64,000 bases of DNA from a virus: positions 1 through 64,000 of IMG/VR virus record IMGVR_UViG_3300036845_000049; one strand, written 5' to 3'. The first letter of the stretch is position 1, and each line of letters opens with the position of its first letter. This document shows, piece by piece, positions 35,279-42,743 of this stretch. The position numbers were made by a program, and so were the translations under genes. The notes beneath the pieces are model-generated. The model saw only the letters and a program-made list of their open reading frames with translations. It was not told where the DNA came from and searched no databases.

Positions 35279-35493
35279 TGTATTGGGTAATAGGAACGGC
35301 TATTGGCGTGGGTGTTATCGCCACTCTCATTAAAGAGCATCTTAATGCTGGCGGTAAGATCACTATCGGCGGCTTGATCTTTATCATGCTGCTAATCATT
35401 GGATGGGAGGCGCAGATCGACAAGCAAGTCTCGTGCGACAATGGCAATCAGACTGCATGTGAACAGATTGAACGCGCCCACGACGACAACTAA
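35278..35493 (+). CDS. Two-pass small membrane protein (71 aa)
   Basis: Hydrophobic segments at residues 2-17 and 30-43 flank a short charged loop; the tail has two Cys and is acidic. Coupled to the preceding membrane peptide. An early membrane protein of unknown role. Confidence 0.6.
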   Translation: MYWVIGTAIGVGVIATLIKEHLNAGGKITIGGLIFIMLLIIGWEAQIDKQVSCDNGNQTACEQIERAHDDN

Positions 35494-35567
35494 TCGTTTA
35501 CTCAACCCATGCGAGTATGCTTGAGAACTGCTCGCATCAGTTGTGTAAAATAAAGTAAAGCACCCAC

Positions 35568-35596
35568 TTGACAAGCCCCTTCTTTCATGCCAAATT
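35568..35596 (+). promoter_or_regulatory. Candidate promoter of the early operon
   Basis: TTGACA, 17 nt, CAAATT. The -35 box is perfect; the downstream box shares ATGCCAA with the 30493 candidate. It is 55 nt upstream of the 35651 gene. Confidence 0.45.
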
Positions 35597-35650
35597 GGCA
35601 CGACGCAACGGCACCATGCGTAATTGAGTGTCATAACAGGAGTAGTATAA

Positions 35651-36832
35651 ATGGCAAGACGACCGAAGCTGGATAACACCGGCAACGAAAACGAGGATGC
35701 AGGCGGGTTCGCACCGGGCGTTGCGGAGCATATCGCTACCGACACGAGCGACGAGGCAGGCGAGACTGAGCGGTTCGATGCAAGCGAAGACGAGCCGACG
35801 CAGGAAGAAGGCCCGGACGTAGCTACGATCACGGACCCTTCAAACACAAGGACTGCGCGTCCTGCCGCTAACCCACAGGGTAACGGATCGAACGCGCCCC
35901 GCGCTACGTCGCCTCGCTCAGCGTACAACACGCTGAAGAAAAAGGTGCAGGACCTTGGCGAGCAGCTTGGCGGCGGCAAGACCAGCATGATCAGGCTGGC
36001 CGAGATTGTCACTGAGGCTGCGCAGGATGGCGACATTTCAGTAGCGCAAGTTCCTGAAATCTACGACCGGTTCAAGGCTGGCGCAGCTAAGGGTTCGACC
36101 ATGACCGAGATTGGCGAAGTCTCCGACGAGGCGGCAATGGGCATGGCTCCGGCCAAGTCAATCGAGCAGCAGTTGTCGAAGCTTCTCCGGTTCGTCTATC
36201 TTGGCATCCAATACAACACCGATGCGCTCGACCTTATCTACAAGGCGCGCAACATGCACATCGAGTTGCTGCGTGCTGCAAACGGTGACGCCGAAGTCAA
36301 GAAGGGCATCAAACCCGGCTCGACTTACAGCGTGCTTGTTGACGTGGCTCGCGCCCAACTCAAGAAGCAGAAGGATGCGGTCGAGGATGGCAAGAAGTCC
36401 GGCGTCAAGCACACTGGCCTTGCGCCATTGCTGACCGACGCTGAGCTTCGCGACATCATGACGCAGGAAGTCAAGGAGCCTGTGGACAAGACCGGCGAGG
36501 ACTACTTGCTTGACACGCTGATCAAGGCCCGCGCTACAGCCAAGGGCAGTGACAAGCGCAACGCGATCACATGCGTTGAGCTTGACAACGCCATCGAGTG
36601 GCTGCGCGCCGCGATGGGTGTTGTTGCGCCCGACAAGCTGGCGGAATACGACGCCTCGGAAGCCAAGGCTATTCAGGCCAAGGCTGACGCCAAGGCGGCG
36701 AAGGAGGAAGCCGAAGCCGAGAAGGCGCGCAAGGCACAAGAAGCGAAAGATGCGCCGAAGCCGTCTAAGGCTGAGCGGCAGGCTGCGCTTGCTACTCCGG
36801 CACAACAGGGGAACGCGCAACCCGCTGCTTAA
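35651..36832 (+). CDS. Abundant-looking early protein with acidic N-terminus and Lys/Ala-rich coiled-coil tail (393 aa)
   Basis: AGGAG precedes ATG. The first 100 residues are acidic and disordered. Residues about 105-330 are helical (RLAEIVTEAAQDGD, QLSKLLRFVYLGIQYNTDALDLIYKARNMHIELLR). Residues 335-375 are Lys/Glu/Ala repeats likely to be coiled coil. Own promoter and a strong terminator make it a monocistronic unit. No family recognised; may bind DNA or be a scaffold for replication. Confidence 0.7.
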   Translation: MARRPKLDNTGNENEDAGGFAPGVAEHIATDTSDEAGETERFDASEDEPTQEEGPDVATITDPSNTRTARPAANPQGNGSNAPRATSPRSAYNTLKKKVQDLGEQLGGGKTSMIRLAEIVTEAAQDGDISVAQVPEIYDRFKAGAAKGSTMTEIGEVSDEAAMGMAPAKSIEQQLSKLLRFVYLGIQYNTDALDLIYKARNMHIELLRAANGDAEVKKGIKPGSTYSVLVDVARAQLKKQKDAVEDGKKSGVKHTGLAPLLTDAELRDIMTQEVKEPVDKTGEDYLLDTLIKARATAKGSDKRNAITCVELDNAIEWLRAAMGVVAPDKLAEYDASEAKAIQAKADAKAAKEEAEAEKARKAQEAKDAPKPSKAERQAALATPAQQGNAQPAA

Positions 36833-36897
36833 TACATAAGAACGCGCGTTCGCTTACATCGAAACGCTTACGCGCGTATTACTCGCTGAGTAACAAG

Positions 36898-36921
36898 CCC
36901 GCGCCCCAGCGCGGGTTTTTT
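36898..36921 (+). terminator. Rho-independent terminator
   Basis: CCCGCGC, loop CCCA, GCGCGGG and TTTTTT. Classic form, 65 nt after the 35651-36832 gene and just after an exact palindrome (36879-36893). Confidence 0.9.
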
Positions 36922-36980
36922 GTTGCGCACCTATCATCAACGCCAACCGTGAACGCCGCAGCGTTTAGAAAGGAGAAACC

Positions 36981-37106
36981 ATGAAGACCCTTATCGCCAT
37001 GCTGGCGGTCGTTGTCTCGCTGAGCGCCGTCGCGCCCGCCGTTGCTGGATATCATTCCTGCACAACGTCGTGCTACGGCAATTCCTGCACAACCAACTGC
37101 TACTGA
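36981..37106 (+). CDS. Exported Cys-rich micropeptide (41 aa)
   Basis: AAAGGAG lies 6 nt before ATG. MKTLIAMLAVVVSLSAVAPAVA is a textbook Sec signal peptide with an AxA cleavage site. The mature part is 18-19 residues with four Cys in two SCTT-CY repeats, spaced for two disulphides. Export to the periplasm is strongly suggested; purpose unknown (envelope modification or superinfection exclusion are guesses). Confidence 0.7.
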   Translation: MKTLIAMLAVVVSLSAVAPAVAGYHSCTTSCYGNSCTTNCY

Positions 37107-37147
37107 CCCCAACCCCATAGCGGCCTCATATCTACCTGCCGCAGTAG

Positions 37148-37447
37148 ACCCTGACTGTATCATATACACTCGAACCTTCGAAGCTCCGTGCGCTTGGCGC
37201 TAACGAGTACAAGGTTCAACTCTCGCTAACGCGCATCCATGCGGAAGATGTAAAACCAAGCCAGTGTACCGAGGCGGCGCTGCGTCCCGCCCAACCCAAT
37301 TCCTATTGCCGTCAAGTCCCCGCATCCTTTTCTCCATTTGAGGATCGGGCGTTGCATATCCCCAGCAACGAAATTGACGGCAGGGCGGCAGGGACGTGGC
37401 CGCAACCGTTTCCCTGCCGCCCACAATTACCCTTTGGAGTAAACTGA
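37148..37447 (+). CDS. Possible gene lacking a canonical start (about 99 codons)
   Basis: From a TAG at 37145 to a TGA at 37445 the frame is open and protein-like (YTLEPSKLRALGANEYKVQLSLTRIHAEDV...). It has no ATG, GTG or TTG at its start; a CTG at 37151 is possible. Its stop lies 1 nt before the next gene's GTG, the usual packing here, and its end carries the 16-bp palindrome (37427-37442). It may be a CTG-started gene, a remnant, or affected by an indel. A 12-bp inverted repeat (37383-37394 with 37411-37422) lies inside. Confidence 0.35.
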   Translation, partial: TLTVSYTLEPSKLRALGANEYKVQLSLTRIHAEDVKPSQCTEAALRPAQPNSYCRQVPASFSPFEDRALHIPSNEIDGRAAGTWPQPFPCRPQLPFGVN

Positions 37448-37448
37448 C

Positions 37449-37646
37449 GTGACCGATCTGGAACAATTCGAGGCGATGCTAAACCGCGCCAACATCCCAC
37501 ATAGCCGCCTAAAGCTAGACCCTTACGATGATGTCAATAAGCACCTTATCGTGGTCGATGTGCACGGACATAGCTTTGTGCATTGCTATTGCTGGGCAAA
37601 GTTCACGCTCGACGGCGCGCTCGTTGCCGTCGACTATGGGTACTAA
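37449..37646 (+). CDS. Small hypothetical protein (65 aa, GTG start)
   Basis: GTG 37449 directly follows the previous stop. MTDLEQFEAMLNRANIPHSRLKLD, then HLIVVDVHGHSFVHCYCWAKFTLDGALVAVDYGY, a helix followed by beta strands, similar to small phage ab proteins. Function unknown. Confidence 0.6.
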   Translation: MTDLEQFEAMLNRANIPHSRLKLDPYDDVNKHLIVVDVHGHSFVHCYCWAKFTLDGALVAVDYGY

Positions 37647-37648
37647 TC

Positions 37649-37975
37649 ATGCGCAACCTACGTGTAATGCGCCGCGCCGACGACATGCCATTGTATGGGC
37701 TGCTTACCCGCGTGGGTAAGTGCAAGTACGAGGTTATCATTAAGTTCGTCAAGTCGAAGCGCGTGCTGCACAAAGAGCAACTTCCCCTGCCGACACGTGC
37801 GGCGGTGCAACAGTTTTTCGCCCGCGAGTATCCATCGCTCACATGGGGTGAGCCGAAGTTCCGCAAGCCGCGCATCAAGATAGTGCGCAGCAAGCCACCA
37901 AAGAAGAAAGTTACCCGCAAGGGTAAGTCCCCCAAGCCACGCAAAAGAAAGAAAGAAAGAAAGAAAGCACAATGA
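37649..37975 (+). CDS. Basic hypothetical protein with Lys-rich tail (108 aa)
   Basis: ATG 37649 begins 2 nt after the previous stop. The N-terminal 75 residues look folded (MPLYGLLTRVGKCKYEVIIKFV, TRAAVQQFFAREYPSLTWGE). The last 35 residues are almost all Lys/Arg/Pro and probably bind nucleic acid. Two exact palindromes (37704, 37911) lie in frame, encoding LTRVGK and VTRKGK. Confidence 0.55.
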   Translation: MRNLRVMRRADDMPLYGLLTRVGKCKYEVIIKFVKSKRVLHKEQLPLPTRAAVQQFFAREYPSLTWGEPKFRKPRIKIVRSKPPKKKVTRKGKSPKPRKRKKERKKAQ

Positions 37976-38166
37976 CCAAGAAAGACTTCAACGAACTGTC
38001 GCAGCAACTAGCCATCGTCAAGCCGGACACAGACCATGGCGTCGTGTACGCTAAATGGTCCGAGTGTGTCTATGCCGTCATGCTGGCGTGCAAATCAACC
38101 AGCGCCAACTTTGATCGTGGGCGGTTTTTAACCGCTTGCGGCGTGCCGAATATAGGTGTGAAATGA
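37972..38166 (+). CDS. Small hypothetical protein (64 aa)
   Basis: Overlaps the previous gene by 4 nt (ATGA). MTKKDFNELSQQLAIVKPD... resembles small phage proteins with an N-terminal helix and a C-terminal FDRGRFLTACGV motif, a pattern frequent in phage early regions. Function unknown. Confidence 0.6.
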   Translation: MTKKDFNELSQQLAIVKPDTDHGVVYAKWSECVYAVMLACKSTSANFDRGRFLTACGVPNIGVK

Positions 38167-38306
38167 CCCACCAGTTCGACGGACCCTATTGCAGACGACA
38201 GCGCAAGCTCGCCAAGATATGGCGTGCCATCGCCCGACGCTGGCGCGATGCGCCGTTGCGCCGGATCGTCATCAGCTATCACGAACACGATGACGACGAT
38301 GGTTAA
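38163..38306 (+). CDS. Small Arg-rich protein (47 aa)
   Basis: ATGA overlap with the previous stop supports expression. It is highly basic (CRRQRKLAKIWRAIARRWRDAPLRR) then has an acidic HEHDDDDG tail. Possibly nucleic-acid binding. Confidence 0.45.
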   Translation: MTHQFDGPYCRRQRKLAKIWRAIARRWRDAPLRRIVISYHEHDDDDG

Positions 38307-38436
38307 AATTTATGTGCTTGCCGCCATGCTATCGCTCCTAGCAGGTGCAGCCGCAATGACGTGGTACGCACCATCAAAAGCGTGCTACATCGACCCAAAC
38401 GGCGATGCGATGGGCTATTCGTTGTGCAAGAAATAG
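38290..38436 (+). CDS. Small secreted or membrane-anchored peptide (48 aa)
   Basis: MTTMVKIYVLAAMLSLLAGAAA is a signal-peptide-like or transmembrane N-terminus, followed by a 25-residue tail with two Cys (CYIDPNGDAMGYSLC). It overlaps the previous gene by 17 nt. Start could also be 38299. One of several tiny exported proteins in this genome. Confidence 0.5.
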   Translation: MTTMVKIYVLAAMLSLLAGAAAMTWYAPSKACYIDPNGDAMGYSLCKK

Positions 38437-38483
38437 CTTGCGATAATCAGAATGTCGCTCGTAATTTTTCTGTTTTAACCCTC

Positions 38484-38512
38484 TTGACAGCATCTTACGC
38501 TTATGGTAGTAA
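38484..38512 (+). promoter_or_regulatory. Candidate promoter of the AAA-VWA operon
   Basis: TTGACA, 17 nt, TAGTAA. An exact palindrome (38531-38545) sits 19 nt downstream of the -10 box, overlapping the expected transcript start, in operator position. Confidence 0.5.
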
Positions 38513-38566
38513 GGGTGTGTCATGCAACCGTTACCCATTGGGTAACTAACTTTAGAAAGACTGACG

Positions 38567-39676
38567 ATGAAACTCAACCAACTTGCGGCTCGAATACCAG
38601 CGCTGTACTATAGCGCGCTGGAAACGGGCGGCCCGTCCTATATCACCGAGAGTGCGCCCGGTCGTGGCAAAACCAGCGTGTGGTGTCAGTTTCCGAAGCT
38701 AATGAAACGGATTGACCCACAGGGTAACTATGGGCTGAGCGTCATCAATGGCGCGAACTTCACGCTGATGACAGCGATGGGGTTCATGGTTCCCGTCACC
38801 GACGCCAACGGCAGGCAGGTATCTCAGTTCACCCTGCCGTATTGGTGGCAGTCAACCGAGGGCAAGCCGCTAGACGCGTATGATGGCGGTATCATCCTTG
38901 TTGACGAGGCCGACAAGCTCGGCATGGATGAGAAGAAAATCGTTGGCGAGGCAGCGCTGAGCAAGATACTCGGCACGCATCGGTTCCCACCGGGCTGGGT
39001 GGTTGTGTTCGCTGCTAACCGAATGTCGGATCGTTCGGGCTCGACGCGCGAGTTGGATCACCTGATCAATCGTCGCATCAAGATTGAGATAACCGACGAC
39101 GTTGAGGCATGGGTGGAATGGGCGCTAGCTGAGAAGTTATTGCCTGAGACAATCCAGTTCGGCGAGGAAAACCCGCAGCTATTGTTCGAGCCGAAGCCGG
39201 ACGATCAGCGTCCATGGTGCACGCCAAGGTCATTACACCAGATTGATATCCATCTGCAATCGCTCATGCGTTCGTTTGACAGCGACAAGATACCGACCGA
39301 TCCTCTGACGCAGGAGGAAATCAAGGGTGGCATTGGTGCGCCAGCATGTGCGCAGTTCGTCAAGACGATACGGCTTGGGCAGGAGCTATCGAGCTACGAG
39401 GACGTGATCGCCAACCCGACAACAGTTACTCTGCCGGGTAAGCCTGACGCGATGCGGCTCATGAGCTACAAGATTGCGTCACGTGTGAGCGTTGAGGATG
39501 CTAAGCAAGCGCTCACGTTCATGTCTCGCATGCCTGTAGAGCATCAGACGATCTTCGTTCGCATGGCGATACAGCGAACATATACTCTGGCGTTTGAGCC
39601 TAACTTCGCTGCGTGGTGCGGCAGGAATACCGCGCTAATCGCTATTCTTAACAGGTACAAGACTGAGAACAAGTAA
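38567..39676 (+). CDS. MoxR-like AAA+ ATPase (369 aa)
   Basis: Walker A APGRGKTS (30-37), Walker B GGIILVDEAD (107-116), then WVVVFAANRMSDRSG as sensor 1 and a RRIKIEI strand, the usual MoxR order. The C-terminal lid region runs to residue 369. MoxR ATPases work as chaperones with VWA-domain partners, and such a partner follows at 40136. Function in phage is not established. Confidence 0.8.
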   Translation: MKLNQLAARIPALYYSALETGGPSYITESAPGRGKTSVWCQFPKLMKRIDPQGNYGLSVINGANFTLMTAMGFMVPVTDANGRQVSQFTLPYWWQSTEGKPLDAYDGGIILVDEADKLGMDEKKIVGEAALSKILGTHRFPPGWVVVFAANRMSDRSGSTRELDHLINRRIKIEITDDVEAWVEWALAEKLLPETIQFGEENPQLLFEPKPDDQRPWCTPRSLHQIDIHLQSLMRSFDSDKIPTDPLTQEEIKGGIGAPACAQFVKTIRLGQELSSYEDVIANPTTVTLPGKPDAMRLMSYKIASRVSVEDAKQALTFMSRMPVEHQTIFVRMAIQRTYTLAFEPNFAAWCGRNTALIAILNRYKTENK

Positions 39677-39680
39677 CCCT

Positions 39681-40019
39681 ATGGGTAAAAGACGAGTGGT
39701 TAACCTATACCGCGCTTCACCACGCCCTGACTGGAACCAAAACCCACCCCACTGCCAAGTGTCAGTCACACTTAACGAGACAATTATAGGAACCGACACT
39801 ATGCGTTTAGTATTCAATACCTCACTCACTGTTGACGTGAGCGCCAACGATGATGAACTGCGTAAGGCGTTCATGGAGTTGGTTACCCAGTCCGCGCGCA
39901 CGATCTACGGACCGGCAGCGATGCTGGCCAAGTCCCGACCGATCATCAAGATCACGGAGACTTCGCGCGATGGCATGAAGGATGTTGACCTGTTCGATGA
40001 AGCGTTACCCAATGAGTAA
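39681..40019 (+). CDS. Hypothetical protein between AAA and VWA genes (112 aa, or 72 aa)
   Basis: ATG 39681 lies inside a degenerate palindrome directly after the ATPase stop. An internal ATG at 39801 has AGGAA 8 nt upstream and begins a more protein-like section (MRLVFNTSLTVDVSANDDELRKAFMELV). The stop is within an exact palindrome (40005-40019) that also contains the next gene's start. Function unknown. Confidence 0.55.
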   Translation: MGKRRVVNLYRASPRPDWNQNPPHCQVSVTLNETIIGTDTMRLVFNTSLTVDVSANDDELRKAFMELVTQSARTIYGPAAMLAKSRPIIKITETSRDGMKDVDLFDEALPNE

Positions 40020-40203
40020 GGGACATTACTTTTGCCGCAATAATTTGTGGTACTACCTCAATGAGTACGGCAAATTGTACCGCTCAAAATTGCTGGGACC
40101 AAGCCGTAGTCAACTCAACATAGAAAGACAGATCGATGCCCGCAACCCAAGTATTCGACCAGTCGCCAGTCGCAGGCGAGATAGAACTGTGGCCACAACT
40201 TAA
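40012..40203 (+). CDS. Possible small protein (63 aa)
   Basis: ATGAGTAAG in the palindrome gives MSKGHYFCRNNLWYYLNEYGKLYRSK, plausible as protein. The last 20 residues overlap the next gene out of frame by 68 nt and look random. Uncertain. Confidence 0.4.
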   Translation: MSKGHYFCRNNLWYYLNEYGKLYRSKLLGPSRSQLNIERQIDARNPSIRPVASRRRDRTVATT

Positions 40204-41518
40204 GCTTAGCCCGCAGCACGAGCGGCAGTGGGCTGAGTTTAAAGCCTGCATGCTGTGGGCTGTGCCATCGTTCAGCGACATATGGCTGGCGATGATGGTG
40301 GACAAGTATTGCGACCATGCATGGTTCACCGATCAGATACCAACGGCGGCGACCGACGACAAGTATCTGTACATCAATGCCGAATGGTTCTTCAAGTTGA
40401 CGCTTGACGAGCAGTTGTTCGTCGCCTGCCATGAGGTGGAACACGCCATGTATGGTCACGCTGGGCTGGGTTACTCTCTGAGTAAGGAGGGTAAGGTTCG
40501 CTACAGCGATGGTGTTGTCCTGCCGTACGACAGCGAACTGATGAACGTGGCGATGGACTACGTTATCAACGATCAGCTTGTCCAAGCCAAGATCGGCAAG
40601 ATGCCTGAGGGTGGATGCCATTGGCCTAGAGTTGTCAACGGCGACATGGGTGTGCTGGATGCGTATCGCGCCTGCTATAAGCGCAAGCCGCCCCCGCCGC
40701 CGCGTGGTGGGAGCAGCAACGGTGAAGGTGAAGGCAAGGGCGGTAAAGGCAACCAGCCGGGTAACCCACAGGGTAATCCATGCAATGGTCCCGGCCAGCC
40801 GTTCGACAAGCTGTTGCGCCCCGGCCAAGGCCGAGGCAAGAGCGCCAACAAGGCTGTGAGTGAGCGCAGCCAAAGCGAGTGGGACACAACTGTCACGGCG
40901 GCGATGGAAGCGGCGAAATTGCGTGGGCAGTTGCCAGCCAATCTTGACCGGGCATTCAACAAGCGCCTGCAACCCAAGGCAGACTGGCGTGATCTGTACA
41001 TGCTGGCGGTTAGCAGGAAGATCGGCAATGACCGTTATACTTGGGATATTCTTAATCAACAGTTGGCTTATCGGGGTATTGGTGCACCGGGGCGAACTTC
41101 GTATGGCTGCGATCTTGTTGTTATTGCTGTTGATACTAGCGGCAGCATTAACCAAAGAACTCTCGACGTGTTCTTAGCCGAGACGAGCGCTCTGTTGGAG
41201 CAGGCGAAGCCGAAGCGCGTCATCTTCGCGCAGTGCGACGCCAAGATACATGAGTGGGACGCTATCGAAGGCACCGACGACTTGTTTGGGCGCAAGCTTA
41301 AGGGCGGTGGCGGCTCGCGTACTGAGCCAGTGTTTGAACGTATCGATGAGGAAGGGCTTGTCCCCGATATGCTTGTGTACCTCACAGATGGGTACATATC
41401 CTATCCCGATCATGCGCCAAGCTTCCCAGTCGTGTGGGGGTTCGTTGATAGCGGCGATAACAAGCCGCCGTTTGGCGAGCTAGTAATCGTGCCAGCGCAA
41501 CATGAGCTTACCCAGTGA
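40136..41518 (+). CDS. VWA-like protein with HExxH metallopeptidase domain (460 aa)
   Basis: Residues about 90-115 hold VACHEVEHAMYGHAG, an HExxH motif of the DUF2201-type N-terminal metallopeptidase-like domain. A Gly/Pro-rich linker follows (about 190-220). Near residue 331 a von Willebrand A-like domain has DTSGS, and TDGYISYPD near 420, the MIDAS positions. Such pairs (MoxR ATPase plus VWA-HExxH) also occur in bacterial genomes, with no clear role. It is 4 nt from the next gene (GTGA overlap). Confidence 0.8.
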   Translation: MPATQVFDQSPVAGEIELWPQLKLSPQHERQWAEFKACMLWAVPSFSDIWLAMMVDKYCDHAWFTDQIPTAATDDKYLYINAEWFFKLTLDEQLFVACHEVEHAMYGHAGLGYSLSKEGKVRYSDGVVLPYDSELMNVAMDYVINDQLVQAKIGKMPEGGCHWPRVVNGDMGVLDAYRACYKRKPPPPPRGGSSNGEGEGKGGKGNQPGNPQGNPCNGPGQPFDKLLRPGQGRGKSANKAVSERSQSEWDTTVTAAMEAAKLRGQLPANLDRAFNKRLQPKADWRDLYMLAVSRKIGNDRYTWDILNQQLAYRGIGAPGRTSYGCDLVVIAVDTSGSINQRTLDVFLAETSALLEQAKPKRVIFAQCDAKIHEWDAIEGTDDLFGRKLKGGGGSRTEPVFERIDEEGLVPDMLVYLTDGYISYPDHAPSFPVVWGFVDSGDNKPPFGELVIVPAQHELTQ

Positions 41519-41877
41519 GTAAGATTGGTAGTTGGCTCAACGTGCATTGGAGGCAGCACATGGATGCACAGCTAAAGCGTTGGATCGAAAAACGCGATGC
41601 GCTGTTCACCAACCCCAACATCGTGGATGCAACAAAGTGGTGGGTCAGTCAGGGTTTACCCAACCCGACTCGACCCACCGTGCCACTCGCCACCGTGCAC
41701 AAGGCGCGACTGCAATGGCTCGACGCCACCGACGAGATGATTGCTGAGAGTATGAAGTGGTTGCTAGACCATGGATATAAAACAACTATGCGAGGCGCAC
41801 CGCCGATCACGCCAGAGCAACGTGACGCCGAGCGTGCGTACCTTGGCAAGCCGCCGCTTACCCCGAGGGTAAAATGA
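41515..41877 (+). CDS. Hypothetical protein (120 aa, GTG start)
   Basis: GTG 41515 is inside a palindrome (41508-41522) that also contains the previous gene's TGA. The protein is helical (HWRQHMDAQLKRWIEKRDALFTNP, WLDATDEMIAESMKWLLDHG). The end is formed by another exact palindrome (41858-41872) encoding LTPRVK. Unknown function. Confidence 0.6.
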   Translation: MSKIGSWLNVHWRQHMDAQLKRWIEKRDALFTNPNIVDATKWWVSQGLPNPTRPTVPLATVHKARLQWLDATDEMIAESMKWLLDHGYKTTMRGAPPITPEQRDAERAYLGKPPLTPRVK

Positions 41878-42281
41878 TTGAAGTCACCAAAGGATTGTAT
41901 ATTAGTTGGCTTCGCACTGAGGCGGATAGGGTCGAAGCATTCCGCAGCGCACATAACGACGACAAAGGTTGGGACCGCAGTGCGCGGTTGTTCGACTTGG
42001 TGCGCACTATCATCAAGGCTGTGCACCCTAGTACGCGAATGACAAAATACGCTTACATCGAATTTATCGAGGACGAAGCGACGCGGATCGAGGCGTTCAA
42101 AAGCAATAGTGGAAGTGATCATGGGTGGGACCGCGCCGCTATCCTATTTCATGCCGTACGCGCAACGATCCATTCGGAGCAACTGGCGCGACAGGAAGAT
42201 CACGAGGCTCGCTATCCAAGGCCGAAACACCACGGCGATGCGCAATGGCTCACTGATGGCGGATGGAGTGGCAAGCGTTGA
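41874..42281 (+). CDS. Hypothetical protein with tandem repeat (135 aa)
   Basis: Overlaps the previous stop (ATGA). Two repeats of about 48 residues: LRTEADRVEAFRSAHNDDKGWDRSARLF and IEDEATRIEAFKSNSGSDHGWDRAAILF, each followed by a VR-TI helix. An intragenic duplication of a small helical domain. Function unknown. Confidence 0.6.
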   Translation: MIEVTKGLYISWLRTEADRVEAFRSAHNDDKGWDRSARLFDLVRTIIKAVHPSTRMTKYAYIEFIEDEATRIEAFKSNSGSDHGWDRAAILFHAVRATIHSEQLARQEDHEARYPRPKHHGDAQWLTDGGWSGKR

Positions 42282-42309
42282 GTAAACCAAGCAGTAACCC
42301 GGAGGGTAA

Positions 42310-42528
42310 ATGATGCCTTGTCCCAAATGCGGCGGCGTGTGGACACGTCAAAGCGGCATGCGCCGCTGCAAGAAATGTGGGTATGTGTATGGCACGCAGG
42401 ATACGCATACCCCAATCCCACGCCCAACAATATACGCGTCTACCCATATCGATGAATGGGAGGACGAAACGCTCATACGTGATAAACCGGGGAGGCAAGA
42501 TACACCACTAAACTTCGACAATTCGTAG
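42310..42528 (+). CDS. Zinc-ribbon protein (72 aa)
   Basis: CPKCGG and CKKCGY form a Cys4 zinc ribbon in the first 25 residues; the rest is polar. A degenerate palindrome (42295-42309) ends at the start codon and supplies GGAGGG. Could regulate transcription; unknown. Confidence 0.6.
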   Translation: MMPCPKCGGVWTRQSGMRRCKKCGYVYGTQDTHTPIPRPTIYASTHIDEWEDETLIRDKPGRQDTPLNFDNS

Positions 42529-42530
42529 CT

Positions 42531-42654
42531 CCCCACCAAGGGGTTTTCTCCGGCAGCGGGCGCGGTGGCACCGGCTAGGCATTGGCTCAATGGGTTAGGG
42601 ATTTTCCTGTTGAGTGCATGGGCCTTCAAGGTTAGGTTCGGGTCCTTGGTGGGG
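42531..42654 (+). ncRNA. Closed multi-branched RNA element in leader
   Basis: CCCCACCAAGG (42531-42541) pairs perfectly with CCTTGGTGGGG (42644-42654), enclosing 102 nt with further stems (CTCAA/TTGAG; CCGG/CCGG). It begins 3 nt after the previous stop and lies about 90 nt before the next start. It may be a regulatory leader or small RNA. It contains D- and T-arm-like words but is too long for tRNA. Confidence 0.45.
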
Positions 42655-42743
42655 GCGTTAGTCACTGTCCCCGTGAAACCTAACAAACCACCGTTTATAT
42701 TTTCTCTTACCCGTTGGGTAACAACTTTAGAGTGGTAACCGAC

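Larger units (their letters stand above)
31343..38545. repeat. Dispersed palindrome, central copies (11)
   Basis: Exact copies at 31343, 31827, 33607, 33783, 34191 (4-nt), 34686, 36879, 37427 (4-nt), 37704 (4-nt), 37911 (4-nt) and 38531. Concentrated around promoters, the candidate noncoding RNA and small-gene starts. Degenerate copies at 35162 and, with an 11-nt spacer, 34452-34474. Confidence 0.85.

Noticed and set aside
35392-36036. Minus-strand ORF of 214 codons
   Set aside because: It is antisense to two plus-strand genes with good ribosome sites and has Ser/Cys-rich shadow composition.
40115-41155. Long minus-strand ORF (346 codons)
   Set aside because: It is an antisense shadow of the VWA protein, which has clear HExxH and DTSGS motifs.
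42531-42654. tRNA-like gene (GGCTCAATGGGTTAGGG and GGTTCGGGTCC resemble D and T arms)
   Set aside because: Length is about 124 nt, the T stem has only about 3 bp, no anticodon arm fits, and no CCA end.
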